A DNA stretch of 64,000 nt from Flavobacterium glycines (GCF_900100165.1 NZ_FNEO01000001.1:1736001-1800000), one strand, 5' to 3'; shown: positions 1 through 11,700, counted from the stretch's first letter. Notes: generated by a model from the sequence alone, not told the origin. Numbers and translations are program-made.

Positions 1-40
1 ATCTAAAGCCTAAAATCAAAAATCTAAATCAGAACTCTCT

Positions 41-112
41 GCCGGTGTAGCTCAGGGGTAGAGTGCTTCCTTGGTAAGGAAGAGGTCTCGGGTTCAAATC
101 CCGACATTGGCT
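41..112 (+). tRNA. tRNA-Thr (anticodon GGT)
   Basis: The acceptor arms GCCGGTG and CATTGGC pair at the two ends, including two G-T pairs. The anticodon stem CTTCC/GGAAG closes the loop TTGGTAA, giving anticodon GGT, which reads ACC threonine codons. The T arm GGTTCAAATC is present. The discriminator is T, followed by CA, so a full CCA is not encoded. The gene lies 55 bases before tuf, the usual tRNA-tuf arrangement, and is probably processed from a shared transcript. Confidence 0.95.
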
Positions 113-167
113 CAATTTAAGTAGGAAATTGAAATTAATATATAACTAAGATTAAAAATTAAGTAAA

Positions 168-1355
168 ATGGCAAAAGAAAGTTTTAATCGTTCGAAACCA
201 CACTTGAATATTGGTACTATCGGACACGTAGATCACGGAAAGACTACTTTGACTGCTGCGATCACTAAAGTATTATCTGATGCAGGATACTGTCAAGCTA
301 AGTCTTTTGATCAAATTGACAACGCTCCAGAAGAGAAAGAAAGAGGTATTACTATTAATACATCTCACGTAGAGTATGAAACTGCTAACCGTCACTACGC
401 TCACGTAGACTGTCCAGGTCACGCGGATTACGTTAAGAACATGGTTACTGGTGCTGCTCAAATGGACGGTGCTATCTTAGTAGTTGCTGCTACAGATGGT
501 CCAATGCCACAAACTCGTGAGCACATCCTTTTAGGACGTCAGGTAGGTATTCCTCGTATCGTTGTTTTCATGAACAAAGTGGATATGGTTGATGATGCTG
601 AGTTGTTAGAGCTTGTTGAAATGGAAATCAGAGATTTATTGTCTTTCTATGAGTATGATGGAGATAACTGTCCTGTAATCCAAGGTTCTGCTTTAGGAGG
701 ATTGAATAATGATCCAAACTGGGTACCTAAAATTATCGAATTAATGGAAGCTGTTGATGCTTGGATCGAAGAGCCAGTACGTGACGTAGCTAAACCATTC
801 TTGATGCCAGTTGAGGATGTATTTACAATTACAGGTCGTGGAACTGTTGCTACAGGTCGTATCGAAACTGGAGTTGCTAACACTGGAGATCCTGTTGAAA
901 TCATTGGTATGGGAGCTGAGAAATTAACTTCTACTATTACTGGGGTTGAGATGTTCCGTAAAATCCTTGATAGAGGTGAGGCTGGAGATAACGTAGGTTT
1001 ATTGTTAAGAGGTATTGATAAAGCTGATATCAAACGTGGTATGGTTATTATTAAGCCAGGTTCAGTAAAACCACACAAAAAATTCAAAGCTGAGGTTTAT
1101 ATCTTGAAAAAAGAAGAAGGTGGACGTCACACTCCATTCCATAATAACTACCGTCCACAGTTCTACGTACGTACAACTGACGTAACAGGAGTTATTACTT
1201 TACCAGAAGGTGTAGAGATGGTTATGCCAGGGGATAACTTAACTATCAATGTTGAGTTGTTAAGCCCAATCGCTATGAACGTAGGTTTACGTTTTGCTAT
1301 CCGTGAAGGTGGTAGAACTGTAGGTGCTGGTCAGGTAACTGAAATTGTAGAGTAA
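168..1355 (+). CDS. tuf: Translation elongation factor Tu
   Basis: EF-Tu is the GTPase that brings aminoacyl-tRNA to the ribosome. The 395-residue product has the full family length. The P loop GHVDHGKT is at residues 19-26, followed by the switch segment [14 protein letters not shown], then DCPGH and NKVD. The C-terminal beta-barrel domains II and III are complete. The ATG follows an A-rich leader (AAAATTAAGTAAA) without a Shine-Dalgarno sequence, as usual in Bacteroidota. tRNA-Thr lies before it and tRNA-Trp, secE and nusG after it, the conserved order of this cluster. Codon use is visibly biased, as expected for a highly expressed gene. Function and start are both secure. Confidence 0.98.
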   Translation: MAKESFNRSKPHLNIGTIGHVDHGKTTLTAAITKVLSDAGYCQAKSFDQIDNAPEEKERGITINTSHVEYETANRHYAHVDCPGHADYVKNMVTGAAQMDGAILVVAATDGPMPQTREHILLGRQVGIPRIVVFMNKVDMVDDAELLELVEMEIRDLLSFYEYDGDNCPVIQGSALGGLNNDPNWVPKIIELMEAVDAWIEEPVRDVAKPFLMPVEDVFTITGRGTVATGRIETGVANTGDPVEIIGMGAEKLTSTITGVEMFRKILDRGEAGDNVGLLLRGIDKADIKRGMVIIKPGSVKPHKKFKAEVYILKKEEGGRHTPFHNNYRPQFYVRTTDVTGVITLPEGVEMVMPGDNLTINVELLSPIAMNVGLRFAIREGGRTVGAGQVTEIVE

Positions 1356-1371
1356 TCTATATAAAATAAAA

Positions 1372-1409
1372 AAAGCCAGTTGATTTTCTTAATTGAGGTC
1401 ACTGGCTTT
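1372..1409 (+). terminator. Hairpin after tuf
   Basis: AAAGCCAGT (1372-1380) and ACTGGCTTT (1401-1409) form a perfect 9-bp stem 17 bases after the tuf stop. The following sequence is only weakly T-rich before tRNA-Trp begins, so it may be a partial terminator or an RNA-processing signal. Confidence 0.6.
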
Positions 1410-1413
1410 AATT

Positions 1414-1484
1414 ACGGGCGTAGTTCAAGGGTAGAATAGCGGTCTCCAAAACCGTTGATGGGGGTTCGAATCCCTCCGCCCGTG
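1414..1484 (+). tRNA. tRNA-Trp (anticodon CCA)
   Basis: ACGGGCG and CGCCCGT form the acceptor stem. The anticodon loop CTCCAAA gives anticodon CCA, reading UGG. The T arm GGGGGTTCGAATCCCTC is canonical, and the discriminator is G followed by CA. It lies between tuf and secE, a common position for tRNA-Trp. Confidence 0.96.
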
Positions 1485-1502
1485 CAAAAAAAATATATCA
1501 TA

Positions 1503-1700
1503 ATGGCAAAAATTGTTAATTACATATCAGAAGCATTTGAAGAATTGAAGTCAAATGTAACTTGGCCAGCATGGGCTGAGGTGCAGAGTCTAACAATTAT
1601 TGTGGCTGTTTTTTCGGTACTATTTGCTTTAGCTACATGGGGAGTGGATGAGTTTTTTGCAAAAGCATTAGCAGGATTTTTTAACTGGTTAAAAGCGTAG
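1503..1700 (+). CDS. secE: Preprotein translocase subunit SecE
   Basis: SecE is the small essential membrane subunit of the SecYEG channel. The product is 65 residues with one membrane segment (roughly residues 33-52, TIIVAVFSVLFALATW) after the amphipathic stretch FEELKSNVTWPAW, where the E-L-x-x-V-x-W-P pattern is the SecE hallmark. The frame is open back to 1455, but that earlier start lies inside tRNA-Trp, so the ATG at 1503 is chosen; it begins MAKIVNYI. nusG starts 9 bases after the stop, so secE-nusG are clearly co-transcribed. Confidence 0.95.
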   Translation: MAKIVNYISEAFEELKSNVTWPAWAEVQSLTIIVAVFSVLFALATWGVDEFFAKALAGFFNWLKA

Positions 1701-1709
1701 TTTTATATT

Positions 1710-2261
1710 ATGGCAGATAATAATGTTAAAAAATGGTATGTTGTTCGAGCAGTAAGTGGGCAAGAAAATAAAGTTAAGGCATATATAGAAACAGAGATCT
1801 CTAGATTAGGGATGTCTGATTATGTGTCTCAGGTACTTGTTCCTACTGAGAAAGTAGTATCGGTAAAGGATGGAAAGAAATTAGTTAAGGAAAAAGTATA
1901 TTTTCCTGGCTATGTTATGATAGAAGCTAATTTAATTGGAGAGATTCCTCATATTATTAAATCGGTGACTAGTGTTATTGGGTTTTTAGGTGAGACAAAA
2001 GGAGGAGAGCCTGTTCCTTTAAGACTTTCTGAGGTTAATAGAATGCTAGGTAAAGTTGATGAGTTAGCTGTGAATACAGATACAAAATCAATTCCGTTCA
2101 GCTTGGGCGAAACGGTTAAGGTTATTGATGGACCTTTTAACGGTTTCAATGGTTCAGTTGAAAAAATCAATGAAGAAAAGCGTAAACTTGAAGTTATGGT
2201 TAAGATTTTCGGTAGAAAGACACCATTAGAGTTGAGTTTTATGCAAGTTGAAAAAGTATAA
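1710..2261 (+). CDS. nusG: Transcription termination/antitermination factor NusG
   Basis: NusG binds RNA polymerase and links it to Rho and to ribosomal protein uS10. The 183-residue protein has the NGN domain at the N terminus (KKWYVVRAVSGQENKVKAYI, PGYVMIE) and a C-terminal KOW motif (residues about 130-183, GETVKVIDGPFNGFNGSVE). It follows secE by 9 bases and precedes rplK, the standard secE-nusG-rplK arrangement. There is no insertion between NGN and KOW. Length and motifs match the housekeeping NusG rather than a specialised paralogue such as RfaH. Confidence 0.97.
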   Translation: MADNNVKKWYVVRAVSGQENKVKAYIETEISRLGMSDYVSQVLVPTEKVVSVKDGKKLVKEKVYFPGYVMIEANLIGEIPHIIKSVTSVIGFLGETKGGEPVPLRLSEVNRMLGKVDELAVNTDTKSIPFSLGETVKVIDGPFNGFNGSVEKINEEKRKLEVMVKIFGRKTPLELSFMQVEKV

Positions 2262-2327
2262 TTTTCGTTACACTATAATAATCACTTCAATTGCTTCCGT
2301 AAATTGTTGTGTTAAATTTTTTAAAAA

Positions 2328-2765
2328 ATGGCTAAAGAAATTAGTAAGGTAGTTAAACTACAAGTTAAGGGAGGTGCTGCGAATCCGTCGCCACCGGTTG
2401 GACCTGCTTTAGGAGCTGCTGGGGTTAACATCATGGAGTTCTGTAAGCAATTTAATGCTAGAACACAAGATAAACCTGGCAAAATATGCCCAGTACAAAT
2501 TACTGTGTATAAAGACAAATCATTCGATTTTGTTGTTAAGACTCCTCCTGCAGCAGTTCAGTTATTGGAAGCTGCAAAGCTAAAATCTGGTTCAGGAGAG
2601 CCTAATCGTAAAAAAGTAGCTAGTGTTACTTGGGAACAAATTAGAGCTATTGCTGAAGACAAAATGCCGGACTTAAACGCTTTTACAATTGAGAAAGCTA
2701 TGAGTATGGTTGCTGGAACAGCTAGATCTATGGGTATAACTGTATCAGGAGACGCTCCTTTTTAA
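2328..2765 (+). CDS. rplK: 50S ribosomal protein L11 (uL11)
   Basis: L11 forms the GTPase-associated centre with 23S rRNA and L10/L12. The 145-residue product contains the family pattern near residues 20-40 ([20 protein letters not shown]) and the rRNA-binding C-terminal domain ([29 protein letters not shown]). The leader ends TTTTTTAAAAA before ATG, with no Shine-Dalgarno sequence. rplA follows 13 bases later. Nothing unusual is visible. Confidence 0.98.
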   Translation: MAKEISKVVKLQVKGGAANPSPPVGPALGAAGVNIMEFCKQFNARTQDKPGKICPVQITVYKDKSFDFVVKTPPAAVQLLEAAKLKSGSGEPNRKKVASVTWEQIRAIAEDKMPDLNAFTIEKAMSMVAGTARSMGITVSGDAPF

Positions 2766-2778
2766 TTAAGAGAAAGAC

Positions 2779-3468
2779 ATGGCAAAATTGACAAAAAAGC
2801 AAAAAGAGGCTGCTTCAAAAATTGAAAAGAACAGATTATACTCTTTAAAAGATGCTGCTGCATTAATTAAAGTTGTTGCTTCTGCAAAATTTGATGAGTC
2901 TGTTGATATCGCAGTACGTTTAGGAGTTGATCCTAGAAAAGCGAATCAAATGGTTAGAGGTGTAGTAACATTACCTCACGGAACTGGTAAAGATGTAAAA
3001 GTATTAGCATTAGTTACTCCTGATAAAGAAGCTGAAGCTAAAGAAGCTGGTGCTGATTACGTAGGTCTTGATGATTACTTACAAAAAATTAAAGATGGTT
3101 GGACAGATGTTGATGTTATCATCACTATGCCAGCTGTTATGGGTAAATTAGGTCCATTAGGTCGTATTTTAGGACCTAGAGGTTTAATGCCTAACCCTAA
3201 AACAGGTACAGTAACTATGGATGTTGCTAAAGCTGTTGCAGAGGTAAAAGCTGGTAAAATTGACTTTAAAGTTGATAAAACTGGTATCGTGCATGCTGGA
3301 ATTGGTAAAGTTTCTTTTGGAGCTGAGCAAATCGTTGAGAACGCACACGAAATTATTCAAACATTAATCAAACTTAAGCCAACTGCTGCTAAAGGTACCT
3401 ACATTAAAGGTATTCACCTTACAAGCACAATGAGTCCTGCTATTGCATTAGACCCAAAAGCAGTATAA
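2779..3468 (+). CDS. rplA: 50S ribosomal protein L1 (uL1)
   Basis: L1 builds the mobile L1 stalk at the ribosomal E site and in many bacteria represses its own operon. The 229-residue product has the family length and the signature [21 protein letters not shown] in the middle domain, followed by the C-terminal half of domain I. It is placed between rplK and rplJ with short spacers (13 and 22 bases), so the L11-L1-L10 genes form one transcript. No L1 operator structure could be pointed out with confidence. Confidence 0.98.
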   Translation: MAKLTKKQKEAASKIEKNRLYSLKDAAALIKVVASAKFDESVDIAVRLGVDPRKANQMVRGVVTLPHGTGKDVKVLALVTPDKEAEAKEAGADYVGLDDYLQKIKDGWTDVDVIITMPAVMGKLGPLGRILGPRGLMPNPKTGTVTMDVAKAVAEVKAGKIDFKVDKTGIVHAGIGKVSFGAEQIVENAHEIIQTLIKLKPTAAKGTYIKGIHLTSTMSPAIALDPKAV

Positions 3469-3490
3469 TTGGTAGTTAAAAATTTTTAGT

Positions 3491-3988
3491 ATGACTAGAG
3501 AAGAAAAATCAATCGCGATTGAAAATTTAACTGCACAGTTAGCTGGTACAAATATTATTTATGTATCTGATATTTCTGGACTTGATGCAGAATCAACTTC
3601 AAACTTAAGAAGAGCTTGTTTTAAAGCTGGTATTAAATTAGAAGTTGTTAAGAACACTTTGCTTGCTAAAGCAATGGAAGCTTCTGAAAATGATTATGGT
3701 GATTTACCTTCAGTATTGACTGGTAACAGCGCTATTCTTATTGCAGATGTTGCTAATGCTCCTGGAAAAATTATTAAAGAATTCAGAAAGAAAGCAGCAA
3801 AACCTGTTTTAAAAGGAGCTTATATTAATTCTGAGATTTATATTGGTGATGAGCAATTAGATGCATTAGCTACTATTAAATCTAAAGAAGAACTTATTGG
3901 AGAAATCATTGGATTATTACAATCTCCAGCTCAAAGAATTATTTCTGCTCTTCAAAACCAGTTTGCGGGAGAAGAAACAGAAGCATAA
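3491..3988 (+). CDS. rplJ: 50S ribosomal protein L10 (uL10)
   Basis: L10 anchors the L7/L12 dimers at the base of the ribosomal stalk. The 165-residue product starts MTREEKSIAIENL and has the rRNA-binding domain (VSDISGLDAESTSNLRRACF, VVKNTLLAKAME) followed by the C-terminal helix that holds L12. The gap to rplA is only 22 bases, so the long autoregulatory L10 leader known from enterobacteria is not present here. An 85-base gap with a hairpin separates it from rplL. Confidence 0.97.
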   Translation: MTREEKSIAIENLTAQLAGTNIIYVSDISGLDAESTSNLRRACFKAGIKLEVVKNTLLAKAMEASENDYGDLPSVLTGNSAILIADVANAPGKIIKEFRKKAAKPVLKGAYINSEIYIGDEQLDALATIKSKEELIGEIIGLLQSPAQRIISALQNQFAGEETEA

Positions 3989-3990
3989 TC

Positions 3991-4012
3991 AAACAGAGTA
4001 TGCGCTCTGTTT
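3991..4012 (+). other. Hairpin between rplJ and rplL
   Basis: AAACAGAG (3991-3998) and CTCTGTTT (4005-4012) form a perfect 8-bp stem with a 6-base loop two bases after the rplJ stop. There is no T-tract, so it looks like an intercistronic RNA structure (processing or mRNA stability) rather than a terminator. It could help raise L12 output above L10, but that is inference. Confidence 0.6.
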
Positions 4013-4073
4013 ATAAAATTGCGCACAATAAATAAATTATAATTTTTACAAATCATTTTAAAAGATAGAAAAA

Positions 4074-4445
4074 ATGGCAGATTTGAAACAATTCGCAGAA
4101 CAATTAGTTAACTTAACAGTTAAAGAAGTTAACGAATTAGCAACAATATTAAAAGATGAGTATGGTATCGAGCCTGCAGCTGCTGCTGTAGTTGTAGCTG
4201 GTGGTGCTGACGGTGGTGCTGCTGTTGAAGAGCAAACTGAATTTACTGTTGTATTGAAAGAGGCTGGTGCTTCTAAATTAGCAGTAGTTAAATTAGTTAA
4301 AGAATTAACTGGTTTAGGTCTTAAAGAAGCTAAAGACGTAGTAGACGGTGCTCCATCTAACGTTAAAGAAGGTGTTTCTAAAGAAGAGGCTGAAGGTCTT
4401 AAAAAATCTTTAGAAGAAGCTGGAGCTGTAGTTGAGCTTAAATAA
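4074..4445 (+). CDS. rplL: 50S ribosomal protein L7/L12 (bL12)
   Basis: L7/L12 is the multi-copy stalk protein that recruits translation factors. The 123-residue product has the N-terminal dimerisation helix ([20 protein letters not shown]), an Ala/Val/Gly-rich hinge (residues about 36-52) and the factor-binding C-terminal domain with [19 protein letters not shown] and [10 protein letters not shown]. Length and order are standard. The ATG follows GATAGAAAAA. A strong hairpin with a T-run follows at 4468, before rpoB. Confidence 0.98.
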   Translation: MADLKQFAEQLVNLTVKEVNELATILKDEYGIEPAAAAVVVAGGADGGAAVEEQTEFTVVLKEAGASKLAVVKLVKELTGLGLKEAKDVVDGAPSNVKEGVSKEEAEGLKKSLEEAGAVVELK

Positions 4446-4467
4446 GTTTAAACAGTTTTAAGAACAA

Positions 4468-4510
4468 GGTTTAGGTCTTGAGTTTAACCACTCAAGCCTA
4501 AACCATTTTT
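4468..4510 (+). terminator. Terminator or attenuator between rplL and rpoB
   Basis: GGTTTAGG and CTTGAGT pair with ACTCAAG and CCTAAACC around a 6-base loop, giving a stem of about 15 bp with one bulged T, followed by ATTTTT. This is a strong intrinsic terminator by eye. As rpoB has no obvious separate promoter in the 200 bases that follow, it probably acts as a partial attenuator lowering rpoBC output relative to ribosomal protein genes, as known in other bacteria. Confidence 0.8.
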
Positions 4511-4712
4511 CGTATAATGAAATAGTTCCAATTTTATTATAAATATTCGTTTATAAATACGAAAAAGTTTTTGATCAACACGAAGAAAAAAAATAGGCTG
4601 GTACTTGGATTATTTTTAAAGATGTGTTGGTTATAAAAAGAAAGTATCCATTAAACAATGTGTTTTTACACAAACAAAAACTACTTTTTTTTAATCAAAA
4701 TTTTGTCCATTG

Positions 4713-7700
4713 ATGATAACAAATCAGACTGAAAGATTGAATTTTGCCTCTACAAAAAACATACCTCAGTATCCGGATTTTTTGGATGTTCAGGTAAAAT
4801 CTTTTCAAGATTTTTTTCAATTAGAAACTAAATCAGACGAAAGAGGCAACGAAGGTTTATACAACACCTTCATGGAAAACTTTCCAATTACAGATACAAG
4901 AAATAACTTTGTATTGGAGTTTCTGGATTATTTTGTTGATCCACCACGTTACACAATTCAAGAATGTATTGAGAGAGGTTTAACTCATAGTGTACCTTTA
5001 AAAGCAAGGTTAAAACTATATTGTACAGACCCGGAGCACGAAGATTTCGAAACTATTGTTCAGGATGTATACTTAGGTACCATTCCTTACATGACTCCTA
5101 GCGGAACTTTCGTTATCAATGGTGCTGAGCGTGTTGTTGTTTCTCAATTACACAGATCTCCAGGGGTTTTCTTCGGACAATCATTCCATGCTAATGGAAC
5201 AAAATTATATTCTGCCAGAGTAATTCCTTTTAAAGGTTCCTGGATTGAATTTTCTACAGATATCAACAGCGTTATGTATGCTTATATCGATAGAAAGAAA
5301 AAATTACCTGTAACTACTTTATTCCGTGCTATTGGTTTCGAAAGAGATAAAGATATTCTCGAAATCTTTGACTTAGCTGAAGAAATTAAAGTTTCTAAAA
5401 CAGGACTTAAAAAATATATTGGTAGAAAATTAGCTGCCCGTGTTTTGAATACATGGCATGAGGATTTCGTAGATGAGGATACAGGAGAGGTAGTTTCTAT
5501 CGAACGTAACGAGATTATCCTTGATCGTGACACAATTATCGACAAAGATAATGTGGAAGAGATCATTGAATCTAATGTTAAGTCTATTTTGTTACACAAA
5601 GAGGATGCTAATCAGGCTGATTATGCTATCATTCACAATACTTTACAAAAAGACCCAACAAACTCTGAAAAAGAAGCTGTTGAGCACATCTACCGTCAGT
5701 TGCGTAACGCTGAACCGCCTGATGAAGAAACTGCTCGTGGTATTATAGATAAATTGTTCTTCTCTGACCAACGTTACAACTTAGGTGAAGTTGGTCGTTA
5801 CAGAATGAACAAAAAATTAAGTCTTGATATCCCTATGGACAAACAAGTTTTGACCAAAGAAGATATCATTACTATCGTTAAGTATTTGATTGAGTTGATT
5901 AATGCAAAAGCAGATATCGATGATATTGACCACTTATCAAACCGTCGTGTGAGAACAGTTGGTGAACAATTGTCGCAACAATTCGGTGTTGGTTTAGCAC
6001 GTATGGCTAGAACTATTCGTGAGAGAATGAACGTTAGAGATAACGAGGTGTTTACACCAATTGATTTGATTAATGCTAAAACATTATCATCAGTTATCAA
6101 CTCTTTCTTTGGAACTAACCAGTTATCTCAATTTATGGATCAAACGAATCCATTGGCTGAGATTACACACAAAAGAAGATTATCTGCACTTGGACCAGGT
6201 GGACTTTCGAGAGAAAGAGCCGGATTTGAGGTTCGTGACGTTCACTATACGCACTACGGACGTTTATGTCCTATTGAAACTCCTGAGGGACCAAACATTG
6301 GTTTGATTTCTTCTCTTGGTGTTTATGCTAAAGTAAACGGAATGGGATTCATTGAAACTCCTTACCGTAAAGTAACAGAAGGTGTAGTTGATTTAGTTTC
6401 TGAACCAACTTACTTAAGTGCTGAGGAAGAAGAAGGAAAAATGATTGCTCAGGCAAATATTGAAATGGATGATTCTGGAAAAATTACCGCAAGTAATGTT
6501 ATTGCTCGTGAAGAGGGTGACTTCCCGGTAGTTGAACCAACAGTTGTTCATTATACAGACGTTGCTCCTAACCAAATTGCTTCGATTTCAGCATCTTTGA
6601 TTCCTTTCTTGGAGCATGATGATGCGAACCGTGCGTTGATGGGATCTAACATGATGCGTCAGGCGGTTCCTTTGATCCGTCCTGAAGCTCCGATTGTTGG
6701 TACCGGTTTAGAGCGTCAGGTAGCTTCTGATTCAAGAGTATTGATTAATGCTGAAGGGCATGGTACTGTAGAATATGTAGATGCTAATATCATTACTATC
6801 AAATACGATCGTTCTGAAGAAGAAAGAATGGTAAGTTTTGATGCTGATGAAAAGACATATAACTTAATTAAATTCAGAAAAACTAACCAGGGAACAAGTA
6901 TTAACCTGAAACCTATCGTAAGAAAAGGTGACAGAGTTGTGCCAGGACAAGTATTGTCTGAAGGTTATGCTACTCAAAATGGTGAATTAGCTTTAGGTAG
7001 AAACCTTAAAGTAGCGTTCATGCCATGGAAAGGGTATAACTTCGAGGATGCGATTGTAATTTCTGAAAAAGTAGTTCGTGATGATATCTTTACTTCAATC
7101 CACGTAGATGATTACTCTTTAGAGGTAAGAGATACTAAATTAGGTAACGAAGAATTAACGAATGATATTCCTAACGTTTCTGAAGAGGCTACTAAAGACT
7201 TAGATGAAAACGGTATGATTAGAATTGGTGCCGAGGTAAAACCTGGTGATATTCTTATCGGAAAAATTACACCTAAAGGAGAGTCTGATCCAACTCCGGA
7301 AGAGAAATTGCTTCGTGCAATCTTCGGGGATAAAGCTGGTGATGTAAAAGATGCTTCATTAAAAGCTTCTCCATCTTTACACGGTGTAGTTTTAGACAAA
7401 AAATTATTTGCAAGAGCTGTAAAAGACAAACGTAAACGTACTCAGGACAAAGATGCTTTAGGAGCACTTGAAATGGAGTTCGAAGTTAAATTTACAGAGC
7501 TAAAAGATAGATTAATTGAAAAACTTTTCTTAATCGTAAACGGAAAAACATCTCAGGGTGTAATGAATGATTTGGGTGAAGAAGTTTTACCAAAAGGTAA
7601 AAAATATACTCAAAAGATGCTTTACGCTGTTGAAGATTTTGCTCACTTAAGCAAAGGTCAATGGGTAGCTGATGATGCAACTAATAAATTAGTTAATGAT

Positions 7701-8525
7701 TTGATTCATAACTATAAAATTAAGTTGAACGATTTACAAGGAGCTTTAAGAAGAGAGAAATTTACTATTACTGTTGGGGATGAATTACCATCAGGAATTT
7801 TGAAATTAGCTAAGGTTTATATCGCTAAGAAACGTAAGTTGAAAGTAGGGGATAAGATGGCGGGACGTCACGGTAACAAAGGTATTGTTGCAAGAATCGT
7901 TCGTCACGAAGATATGCCTTTCCTTGAAGACGGAACACCTGTTGATATCGTATTGAATCCACTAGGGGTACCATCTCGTATGAACATTGGTCAGATTTAT
8001 GAAACAGTTCTTGGATGGGCTGGACAAAAATTAGGTAGAAAATATGCTACTCCAATTTTTGACGGAGCTTCTTTAGATCAAATTAATGCATTGACTGACG
8101 AAGCAGGAATTCCAAGATTTGGTCATACTTATTTGTATGATGGAGGAACTGGAGAGCGTTTCCACCAGCCAGCAACTGTAGGGGTTATCTATATGTTGAA
8201 ATTAGGACACATGGTTGACGATAAGATGCACGCACGTTCTATTGGTCCATACTCGTTGATTACTCAACAACCACTTGGAGGTAAAGCTCAATTTGGAGGT
8301 CAGCGTTTTGGAGAGATGGAGGTTTGGGCACTTGAGGCTTATGGTGCTTCTAGTACACTTAGAGAAATCTTAACCGTTAAATCTGATGACGTAATTGGTA
8401 GAGCTAAAACTTACGAAGCTATCGTAAAAGGTGAAACTATGCCAGAACCAGGATTACCTGAATCATTCAATGTATTGATGCATGAATTGAAAGGTCTTGG
8501 ATTAGACATTAGATTAGAAGAATAA
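4713..8525 (+). CDS. rpoB: DNA-directed RNA polymerase subunit beta
   Basis: This is the beta subunit of RNA polymerase, 1270 residues from the ATG at 4713; an in-frame TTG directly before it is not used in relatives as far as known. The N terminus ([13 protein letters not shown]) is characteristic of Flavobacteriia. The rifampicin region reads [19 protein letters not shown] then [14 protein letters not shown], with the usual sensitive residues at the Asp, His and Ser positions. The C-terminal part has the catalytic-core segments [12 protein letters not shown] and [12 protein letters not shown]. It is followed by an unusually long spacer to rpoC that holds a palindromic repeat. Confidence 0.98.
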   Translation: MITNQTERLNFASTKNIPQYPDFLDVQVKSFQDFFQLETKSDERGNEGLYNTFMENFPITDTRNNFVLEFLDYFVDPPRYTIQECIERGLTHSVPLKARLKLYCTDPEHEDFETIVQDVYLGTIPYMTPSGTFVINGAERVVVSQLHRSPGVFFGQSFHANGTKLYSARVIPFKGSWIEFSTDINSVMYAYIDRKKKLPVTTLFRAIGFERDKDILEIFDLAEEIKVSKTGLKKYIGRKLAARVLNTWHEDFVDEDTGEVVSIERNEIILDRDTIIDKDNVEEIIESNVKSILLHKEDANQADYAIIHNTLQKDPTNSEKEAVEHIYRQLRNAEPPDEETARGIIDKLFFSDQRYNLGEVGRYRMNKKLSLDIPMDKQVLTKEDIITIVKYLIELINAKADIDDIDHLSNRRVRTVGEQLSQQFGVGLARMARTIRERMNVRDNEVFTPIDLINAKTLSSVINSFFGTNQLSQFMDQTNPLAEITHKRRLSALGPGGLSRERAGFEVRDVHYTHYGRLCPIETPEGPNIGLISSLGVYAKVNGMGFIETPYRKVTEGVVDLVSEPTYLSAEEEEGKMIAQANIEMDDSGKITASNVIAREEGDFPVVEPTVVHYTDVAPNQIASISASLIPFLEHDDANRALMGSNMMRQAVPLIRPEAPIVGTGLERQVASDSRVLINAEGHGTVEYVDANIITIKYDRSEEERMVSFDADEKTYNLIKFRKTNQGTSINLKPIVRKGDRVVPGQVLSEGYATQNGELALGRNLKVAFMPWKGYNFEDAIVISEKVVRDDIFTSIHVDDYSLEVRDTKLGNEELTNDIPNVSEEATKDLDENGMIRIGAEVKPGDILIGKITPKGESDPTPEEKLLRAIFGDKAGDVKDASLKASPSLHGVVLDKKLFARAVKDKRKRTQDKDALGALEMEFEVKFTELKDRLIEKLFLIVNGKTSQGVMNDLGEEVLPKGKKYTQKMLYAVEDFAHLSKGQWVADDATNKLVNDLIHNYKIKLNDLQGALRREKFTITVGDELPSGILKLAKVYIAKKRKLKVGDKMAGRHGNKGIVARIVRHEDMPFLEDGTPVDIVLNPLGVPSRMNIGQIYETVLGWAGQKLGRKYATPIFDGASLDQINALTDEAGIPRFGHTYLYDGGTGERFHQPATVGVIYMLKLGHMVDDKMHARSIGPYSLITQQPLGGKAQFGGQRFGEMEVWALEAYGASSTLREILTVKSDDVIGRAKTYEAIVKGETMPEPGLPESFNVLMHELKGLGLDIRLEE

Positions 8526-8531
8526 TATTCG

Positions 8532-8596
8532 GTGAACAGTGTTCAGTTTTTAGTAATCAGTGATAAGCTGAACACTAAAGACTGAATACTGAACAC
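8532..8596. repeat. Palindromic intergenic repeat, TTCAGT family, between rpoB and rpoC
   Basis: Two 29-base arms (8532-8560 and 8568-8596) are imperfect inverted copies (about 6 mismatches) around a 7-base loop. The arms are built of words such as GTGTTCAGT and TTTTTAGT. The same words in the same order form the arms of the repeat at 48303-48391, 40 kb away. A T6 run follows the right arm, so it could also weaken transcription into rpoC. Confidence 0.8.
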
Positions 8597-8785
8597 TTTT
8601 TTAATTAGTTTTCAGGATTTATACCCGTAAACCGTTCCGATTTTTTATACAAACCAAAATGGTTTTTATAACTAGCACTTCAAAAATTGCGTTTTGAAGT
8701 TTAGAGAAGTAATTCGAGGTAGTGGTTTTTGAATTTCATAAACCAAAATCAATTTTTAATTGCAAATAAATCAATAGTAAAAACT

Positions 8786-11700
8786 ATGATGAATAATAGA
8801 AATAATAAAGAGAAAAACCAAGTAAAAAGGTTTGACAAAATTTCGATAGGACTAGCTTCTCCTGAATCAATCTTGAAAGAATCAAGAGGTGAAGTTTTAA
8901 AGCCGGAAACTATCAACTATAGAACACACAAACCAGAGCGTGACGGACTTTTCTGTGAAAGAATCTTCGGACCAGTAAAAGATTTTGAATGTGCTTGTGG
9001 TAAGTATAAAAGAATCCGTTATAAAGGAATCATTTGTGACCGTTGTGGTGTTGAAGTTACTGAGAAAAAAGTACGTAGAGATAGAGTTGGACACATCAAC
9101 TTGGTGGTGCCAATTGCTCACATTTGGTATTTCCGTTCTCTTCCTAATAAAATTGGTTATATCTTAGGTCTTCCTTCTAAGAAATTAGATATGATTATTT
9201 ACTACGAAAGATACGTAGTAATCCAACCGGGTATTGCTAAAAATGCTGATGGTGAATCATTACAAAGATTAGATTTCTTAACTGAAGAAGAGTATTTGAA
9301 TATTTTAGATACACTTCCAATGGAAAACCAATACTTAGATGATTTAGATCCAAATAAATTTGTTGCCAAAATGGGAGCAGAGTGTATTATGGATTTGTTA
9401 GCTAGAATTGACTTGGATGCTTTATCATATGAGTTAAGACACAGTGCTAACAATGAAACATCTAAACAACGTAAAACTGAGGCTTTAAAAAGATTACAAG
9501 TTGTTGAGTCTTTCCGTGAGTCTAATGAAAACCGCGAAAACCGTCCGGAATGGATGATTATGAAAGTGGTTCCGGTTATTCCACCAGAATTACGTCCACT
9601 TGTGCCACTTGATGGAGGTCGTTTTGCAACTTCAGATTTGAATGACTTATACCGTCGTGTAATTATCCGTAATAACCGTTTGAAAAGATTAATGGAGATT
9701 AAAGCTCCAGAAGTTATCTTGAGAAACGAAAAACGTATGTTACAAGAATCTGTAGATTCATTATTTGATAACACTCGTAAAGCTTCTGCTGTTAAAACAG
9801 AATCAAACAGACCATTAAAATCATTATCTGACTCTTTAAAAGGTAAGCAAGGACGTTTCCGTCAAAACTTACTTGGAAAACGTGTGGATTATTCTGCTCG
9901 TTCGGTAATTGTTGTTGGTCCTGAATTGAAATTATTCGAATGTGGATTGCCAAAAGATATGGCAGCTGAATTATACAAACCTTTCGTTATCCGTAAATTG
10001 ATAGAAAGAGGAATTGTAAAAACAGTTAAATCTGCTAAGAAAATTATAGATAAAAAAGAACCTGTAGTTTGGGATATTCTAGAGAATGTAATTAAAGGAC
10101 ATCCAGTATTACTGAACCGTGCTCCTACTTTGCACAGACTAGGTATTCAGGCTTTCCAACCAAAATTAATTGAAGGAAAAGCGATCCAATTACACCCATT
10201 AGTATGTACGGCTTTCAACGCGGATTTTGATGGTGACCAGATGGCGGTTCACTTGCCATTAGGACCAGAAGCAATCCTTGAAGCTCAATTATTAATGCTT
10301 GCTTCTCACAACATCCTGAACCCTGCTAATGGTGCTCCTATTACGGTACCTTCTCAGGACATGGTTTTGGGTCTTTATTATATGACCAAAGAGCGTTTGT
10401 CAACTCCGGAAAAGAAAATTTTAGGAGAAGGATTAACTTTTTACTCTGCTGAAGAAGTAAATATTGCCTTAAACGAAGGAAGATTAGAATTGAATGCTCG
10501 TGTGAAAATCAGAGCAAAAGATTTTAATGAAGAAGGAGATTTGGTTTACCAAATTATCCAAACAACTGCAGGACGTGTATTATTTAACGAAGTAGTACCT
10601 CCAGCGGCTGGATATATCAATGAAGTATTGACTAAGAAAAACCTTAGAGATATTATCGGTCACGTATTAAATTCAACAAGTGTACCTGAAACGGCTGCCT
10701 TCTTGGATAACATGAAAGATATGGGGTATAAATTCGCATTCCGCGGAGGATTATCATTCTCATTAGGTGATATTAGAATTCCAGAGCAAAAAACTCAATT
10801 GATTGCTGACGCAAGAGAGCAGGTAGAAGGAATTTCTTCTAACTATAACATGGGTCTTATTACCAATAACGAGCGTTACAACCAGGTTATTGACGTATGG
10901 ACTTCTGCCAATGCACAATTGACAGAATTAGCGATGAAAAACATTAGAGAAGACCAACAAGGATTCAACTCTGTGTATATGATGCTTGATTCTGGAGCTC
11001 GTGGATCTAAAGAGCAGATTCGTCAGTTAACCGGTATGCGTGGTTTGATGGCTAAGCCGAAAAAATCGACTGCTGGTGGTGGTGAGATTATTGAAAACCC
11101 GATTCTTTCTAACTTTAAGGAAGGTCTTTCAATCCTTGAGTACTTTATCTCTACTCACGGTGCTCGTAAAGGTCTTGCGGATACGGCTCTTAAAACTGCC
11201 GATGCCGGATACTTGACTCGTAGATTACATGACGTTTCTCAAGACGTTATTGTTAATATCGAGGATTGTGGAACTCTTAGAGGTGTTGAAGTTTCAGCAT
11301 TGAAAAAGAATGAGGAAATCGTTGAGTCATTAGGAGAAAGAATCTTAGGACGTGTTGCATTGCAAGATGTAATTAATCCTTTGACTAATGAAGTATTAGT
11401 TGCTTCAGGTGAGCAAATCACTGAGGCAATTGTGAAATCAATCGAAGCTTCTCCATTAGAAAGCGTAGAAGTTCGTTCGCCATTGACTTGTGAGGCATTA
11501 AAAGGTATTTGTGCTAAATGTTACGGGCGTAACTTAGCAACTGGAAAAATGACTCAAAGAGGTGAGGCTGTTGGTGTAATTGCTGCTCAGTCAATTGGTG
11601 AGCCAGGTACACAGTTAACACTTCGTACTTTCCACGTTGGAGGGGTTGCAGGAGGTATTTCTGAAGAGTCTAGTATTATTGCTAAATTCCCGGGAAGACT

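Noticed and set aside
1455..1502. Upstream extension of secE in frame
   Set aside because: It lies inside tRNA-Trp; ATG 1503 gives the standard SecE N terminus.
3469..3490. L10 autoregulatory leader upstream of rplJ
   Set aside because: The gap is only 22 bases, too short for the known L10 leader.
7112..7680. Several antisense ORFs within rpoB
   Set aside because: They follow from the codon bias of the highly expressed gene; no start context or conserved motif.
8729..8785. TTG-initiated N-terminal extension of rpoC
   Set aside because: The extra 19 residues are not part of the RpoC family, and ATG 8786 gives the usual flavobacterial start.
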